Source of the DNA: an uncultured Collinsella sp.
Lineage (GTDB): Bacteria > Actinomycetota > Coriobacteriia > Coriobacteriales > Coriobacteriaceae
NCBI GenBank assembly: GCA_958448375.1
Contig: CAUDDU010000043.1
Span: 1 to 7,154, forward strand
DNA: 7,154 nucleotides
Direction of reading: 5' to 3'
Shown here: in pieces, positions 4,389 through 7,154 of the stretch
How positions within the stretch are numbered: the first letter of the stretch is position 1
Layout: the number at the start of each line of letters is the position of its first letter
Position numbers and translations under genes: made by a program
The notes under the pieces: model-generated
Seen by the model: the letters and a program-made list of their open reading frames with translations, nothing else
Told to the model about the DNA's origin: nothing
Databases searched by the model: none

Positions 4389-4437
4389 TTGATACACACG
4401 GTGTGCAATAATACTCGCACTGTGCAATAGCGCACAG
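4389..4437. promoter_or_regulatory. Control region of tetR-activase operon with palindromes and direct repeats
   Basis: CTGTGC and GCACAG (4420-4425, 4432-4437) form a perfect 6-bp inverted repeat with a 6-base spacer. CACACGGTGTG (4395-4405) is an 11-bp palindrome. TGTGCAATA occurs twice as a direct repeat (4402-4410 and 4421-4429), 19 bases apart. TTGATA (4389-4394) is a possible -35 with AATACT (4410-4415) as a weak -10 at 15-base spacing. This dense symmetry right ahead of a TetR gene suggests autoregulatory operators. The promoter itself is uncertain. Confidence 0.5.
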
Positions 4438-4458
4438 GCTGAGTAACAAGGAGGACGC

Positions 4459-5169
4459 TTGTCCCAGCTCGAGAAATGCGATCGCCGGTCCCTTCGCTCG
4501 CAGCGTGCCCTTCGCCAGGCACTTGCCAGCGAGCTTGCCGAAAGCGGCGACCTTTCGCGCATTAATGTCGCGTCGCTCACCGAGCGCGCTGGCCTTACGC
4601 GCCGCACGTTCTATTCGCACTACCGCGATATCCCCGACTTTATCAATCAAATCGAGGACGGCTTGCTGGCCGAGATCCGTGAGCGCATTGAGCTCATCAC
4701 CGCGGCTCAGCTGCCCGATCTCTATCACAACATCGATGAGCTCGAGCCGGCGCCCGGTTCGGTTGAGCTGCTGCGCTATCTCGCGGCCAACCGCGACTTA
4801 ATCGGTGCGCTGCTGGGTCCGGGCGGCGACCAGGCCTTCATTAAAAGGATCATCGACACCGCGCGTGAGGCTGTGGTGCCGCGTGCGCAGACGGGCATTT
4901 TGGGCCTGGCGCTGGGCACGTTCTTTGACTACTACGTCACCTACGTCGTGAGTGCCGAGGTCGGCATGATTCAGCGCTGGTTTGAGCGTGGGCTCACCGA
5001 ATCGCCCGAGGCCATGGCGCGCATTATGACGGTGCTCGCTTTTGTGCGCCCCGGCGACCTGTATGGCCAACCCATCGATATCAACGTGCCGGAGTACGGC
5101 ATGAAGCTATTGAACTTGCAGCTCGAGGACGCGGCCGACACCGCCGCAACCGTCGAGTCCAACAACTAA
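4459..5169 (+). CDS. TetR-family regulator of the activase operon
   Basis: This is a 236-residue TetR-type DNA-binding protein. The HTH domain lies at about 13-60, with helix 1 in [14 protein letters not shown] and recognition part [20 protein letters not shown] (38-57), in which Tyr52 and Tyr55 are the usual family positions. The remainder is a helical effector/dimer domain without a recognised ligand. The proposed start is TTG at 4459, preceded by AAGGAGG with GGAGG (4450-4454) four bases away. No closer ATG or GTG exists before the HTH. The stop codon is 11 bases before the activase ATG, so the two form an operon and the regulator probably controls both genes through the palindromes at 4395-4437. 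A ligand linked to CoA-ester metabolism would be logical but is inference. Confidence 0.92.
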   Translation: MSQLEKCDRRSLRSQRALRQALASELAESGDLSRINVASLTERAGLTRRTFYSHYRDIPDFINQIEDGLLAEIRERIELITAAQLPDLYHNIDELEPAPGSVELLRYLAANRDLIGALLGPGGDQAFIKRIIDTAREAVVPRAQTGILGLALGTFFDYYVTYVVSAEVGMIQRWFERGLTESPEAMARIMTVLAFVRPGDLYGQPIDINVPEYGMKLLNLQLEDAADTAATVESNN

Positions 5170-5180
5170 GAGGAGAGACA

Positions 5181-7154
5181 ATGAGCAAACTCGTCGAGGG
5201 TATCAAGGACCGCATGGTCGCTGCCGCACGCGAGGCCGCGCCCACCGTGGTGGACGCCGCGCAGAAGGTCGCGACCGCTGCTGCCGAGAAAGTTGCCGAG
5301 GCAGTTGCCGATGCCAAGAACGCAGCAGGGGAGACGTCCGTCGCTAGCGAGCCCGCTACCGCCACTGAGCCCGTAGTCGCCACCGCCGCCCAGGCCCCCG
5401 AAGGCGCGATCTTCAACCCCGAGGCCGCCCGCGGCAACCTGCACCTGGGCATCGACGTGGGCTCCACCACCGTTAAGCTCGCCGTGCTCAACGACGACAA
5501 CCAGATCGTCTACGCCAAGTACCAGCGCCACCACACCGACGTCCGTGCCTGCGCCCGCGACCTGTTCGAGGGCGCTGCGACCGTGCTGCCGACGGCCCAG
5601 ATGACCTGCGCCATTACCGGCTCGGGCGGCCTGCTGCTGTCCCAGTGGCTCGACCTGGAGTTTGTCCAGGAGGTCATCGCCAGCAAGCGTGCCGTCGAGA
5701 CCCTCATCCCGGCCACCGATGTCGCCATCGAGCTGGGCGGAGAGGACGCCAAGATCATCTACTTCGACAACGGCATCGAGCAGCGCATGAACGGCACCTG
5801 CGCCGGCGGCACGGGCGCGTTCATCGACCAGATGGCCACTCTGCTGCACACCGACGCCAGCGGCCTTAACGAACTCGCGGCCAACGCCACCACCATCTAT
5901 CCCATCGCCAGCCGCTGCGGCGTTTTTGCCAAGACCGACGTCCAGCCGCTGCTCAACGAAGGTGCCCGCCCCGAGGACGTGGCTGCCTCCATCTTTCAGG
6001 CTGTCGTGACCCAGACCATCTCGGGCCTGGCATGCGGCCGTCCCATCCGCGGCAACGTCGCCTTCCTGGGCGGCCCGCTGCAGTACCTCTCCGAGCTGCG
6101 CCACCGCTTCTACCTCACGCTCAACCTGGACGAGGAGCACCGTATCGTGCCCCAAAACGCTCACCTGTTTGTGGCGAGCGGCGCCGCCATGGCGCACGAA
6201 TCCAACAAGCTCAGCACGTTCCCGCAGCTCATCGAGGCTATCGACAGCCTGGGTGACACGCAGGGTGCCGAGGTCGAGCGTCTGGATCCGCTCTTTGCCA
6301 CCGACGAGGACTTTGCCGAGTTCAAGACCCGCCACGACCAGGAAGTCGTCCCCAAGGGCAAACTCGACGGCTACACCGGCCGCGTGTTCATCGGCATCGA
6401 CGCCGGCTCCACCACCATGAAGGCCGCGCTCGTGGGCGAGGACGGCCAGCTGTTGCACACCTGGTACGGTAACAACAACGGCGACATCCTGGGCACGGCC
6501 AAGGTCATCATGGCCGATTTCTACAACCACATCCCCGCCGGTTGCACCATCGGCCACGTGACCACTACGGGCTACGGCGAGGCGCTGCTCATCGAGGCCC
6601 TTAAGGCCGACTCCGGCGAGATCGAGACCGTCGCGCACCTGCGCGGCGCCAAGGCGTTCCTGCCCGGCGTCGAGTTCATTCTGGACATCGGCGGCCAGGA
6701 CATGAAGTGCCTGCGCGTCAAGGACGGCGTTATCGAGCACATCATGCTCAACGAGGCCTGCTCGTCGGGTTGCGGTAGCTTTATCGAGAGCTTCGCCGTG
6801 TCTATGAACATGGACGTGCGCGCGTTCGCCGATGCCGCCATCCATGCTAAGGCTCCCGTCGACCTGGGCAGCCGCTGCACGGTCTTTATGAACTCGCGCG
6901 TTAAGCAGGCGCAAAAGGAAGGCGCCACGGTGGGCGACATCGCGGCCGGCCTGTCCTATTCCGTCATCAAGAATGCCCTGTTCAAGGTCATTAAGCTGCG
7001 CGACCCCAAGGAGATCGGCAACCAGGTGATCGTCCAGGGCGGCACCTTTATGTCCGATGCCACACTGCGCGCGTTTGAGCAGCTCACGGGCGTTCACGCC
7101 GTGCGTCCCGACATCGCCGGCTGCATGGGCGCTTACGGTGCGGCCCTGCTCGCC
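5181..7154 (+). CDS. Acyl-CoA dehydratase activase, two-module BadF/BadG/HgdC type (3' end outside window)
   Basis: The 658 visible residues start at ATG 5181 after AGAGGAGAG (5168-5176). The family uses ATP hydrolysis and a [4Fe-4S] cluster to inject an electron into 2-hydroxyacyl-CoA dehydratases or benzoyl-CoA reductases. Residues 1-85 are an Ala-rich, probably helical then disordered extension. Module 1 has phosphate loop [10 protein letters not shown] (90-99), IELGGEDAK, and cluster cysteines C207 (NGTCAGGTG) and C246 (SRCGVF). Module 2 has [10 protein letters not shown] (405-414), LDIGGQDMK, and cysteines C527 (NEACSSGCG) and C566 (SRCTVF). The 39-residue spacing in both modules equals that of C127 and C166 in Acidaminococcus HgdC. 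Single-module activases are about 260 residues as dimers; this chain carries both modules. Relatives of this type usually continue to about 1,400 residues with a dehydratase-like part, which would lie beyond the window. The true partner enzyme is unknown. Confidence 0.94.
   Translation, partial: MSKLVEGIKDRMVAAAREAAPTVVDAAQKVATAAAEKVAEAVADAKNAAGETSVASEPATATEPVVATAAQAPEGAIFNPEAARGNLHLGIDVGSTTVKLAVLNDDNQIVYAKYQRHHTDVRACARDLFEGAATVLPTAQMTCAITGSGGLLLSQWLDLEFVQEVIASKRAVETLIPATDVAIELGGEDAKIIYFDNGIEQRMNGTCAGGTGAFIDQMATLLHTDASGLNELAANATTIYPIASRCGVFAKTDVQPLLNEGARPEDVAASIFQAVVTQTISGLACGRPIRGNVAFLGGPLQYLSELRHRFYLTLNLDEEHRIVPQNAHLFVASGAAMAHESNKLSTFPQLIEAIDSLGDTQGAEVERLDPLFATDEDFAEFKTRHDQEVVPKGKLDGYTGRVFIGIDAGSTTMKAALVGEDGQLLHTWYGNNNGDILGTAKVIMADFYNHIPAGCTIGHVTTTGYGEALLIEALKADSGEIETVAHLRGAKAFLPGVEFILDIGGQDMKCLRVKDGVIEHIMLNEACSSGCGSFIESFAVSMNMDVRAFADAAIHAKAPVDLGSRCTVFMNSRVKQAQKEGATVGDIAAGLSYSVIKNALFKVIKLRDPKEIGNQVIVQGGTFMSDATLRAFEQLTGVHAVRPDIAGCMGAYGAALLA

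Noticed and set aside
4166..4728. Minus-strand open frames of 68, 150 and 108 codons
   Set aside because: They cross the palindromic repeat and the coding part of the second tetR gene; the products look like shadow translations.
5166..7097. 643-codon open frame on the minus strand
   Set aside because: It lies fully antisense to the activase gene, whose plus-strand product has all catalytic motifs. The minus product is a Gly/Val/Asp/Leu/His-rich low-complexity translation typical of the complement of G+C-biased codons.

Overview
The window looks like chromosome of a high-GC gut actinobacterium, most likely a member of the Coriobacteriia close to Collinsella. This is an inference from G+C-rich codon use, a very long two-module acyl-CoA dehydratase activase, an amtB-glnK pair and dispersed GTGACAAAGGG-type palindromes. 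No rRNA or marker gene is present to prove it.

Layout. (1) Positions 1-854 hold the 3' end of an ammonium channel gene (amtB) and glnK, a PII protein that lacks the usual modified Tyr51. (2) Positions 857-2954 hold a TetR-family regulator and an MFS drug-efflux-type transporter. They are separated by a terminator and two copies of one palindromic operator, so the regulator very probably controls the transporter. The transporter is visibly less G+C-rich than its surroundings. (3) Positions 3014-3929 hold a Cof-type HAD phosphatase whose Shine-Dalgarno and start codon lie inside a very long hairpin with a -10-like box in its loop. (4) Positions 3930-4370 have no long gene. They carry two near-identical palindromic repeats that bracket what I read as a previously unlabelled small locus: a LexA-like box in a promoter, a structured leader with the ribosome site in a hairpin, a 41-residue membrane-plus-arginine peptide, and a convergent minus-strand promoter just beyond its stop. 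(5) Positions 4389-7154 hold a second TetR-family regulator and, 11 bases later, the activase gene, which runs off the window.

How the parts work together. AmtB and GlnK form the classic ammonium uptake and sensing pair. TetR plus MFS is a self-contained efflux module. TetR plus activase is an operon for ATP-driven activation of a radical 2-hydroxyacyl-CoA dehydratase-type enzyme, so an anaerobe is expected. The 3972-4286 region has the layout of a damage-inducible type I toxin-antitoxin locus (comparable in logic to tisB/istR and in geometry to txpA/ratA). This is the most interesting item here, and it is an inference from sequence layout only.

A second theme is regulation of ribosome access. 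In both tetR (868-921) and the HAD gene (3014-3074) an inverted repeat has a TAAAAT box in the loop and the Shine-Dalgarno in its right arm. Read-through mRNA would therefore hide the ribosome site, while mRNA started at the local promoter would not.
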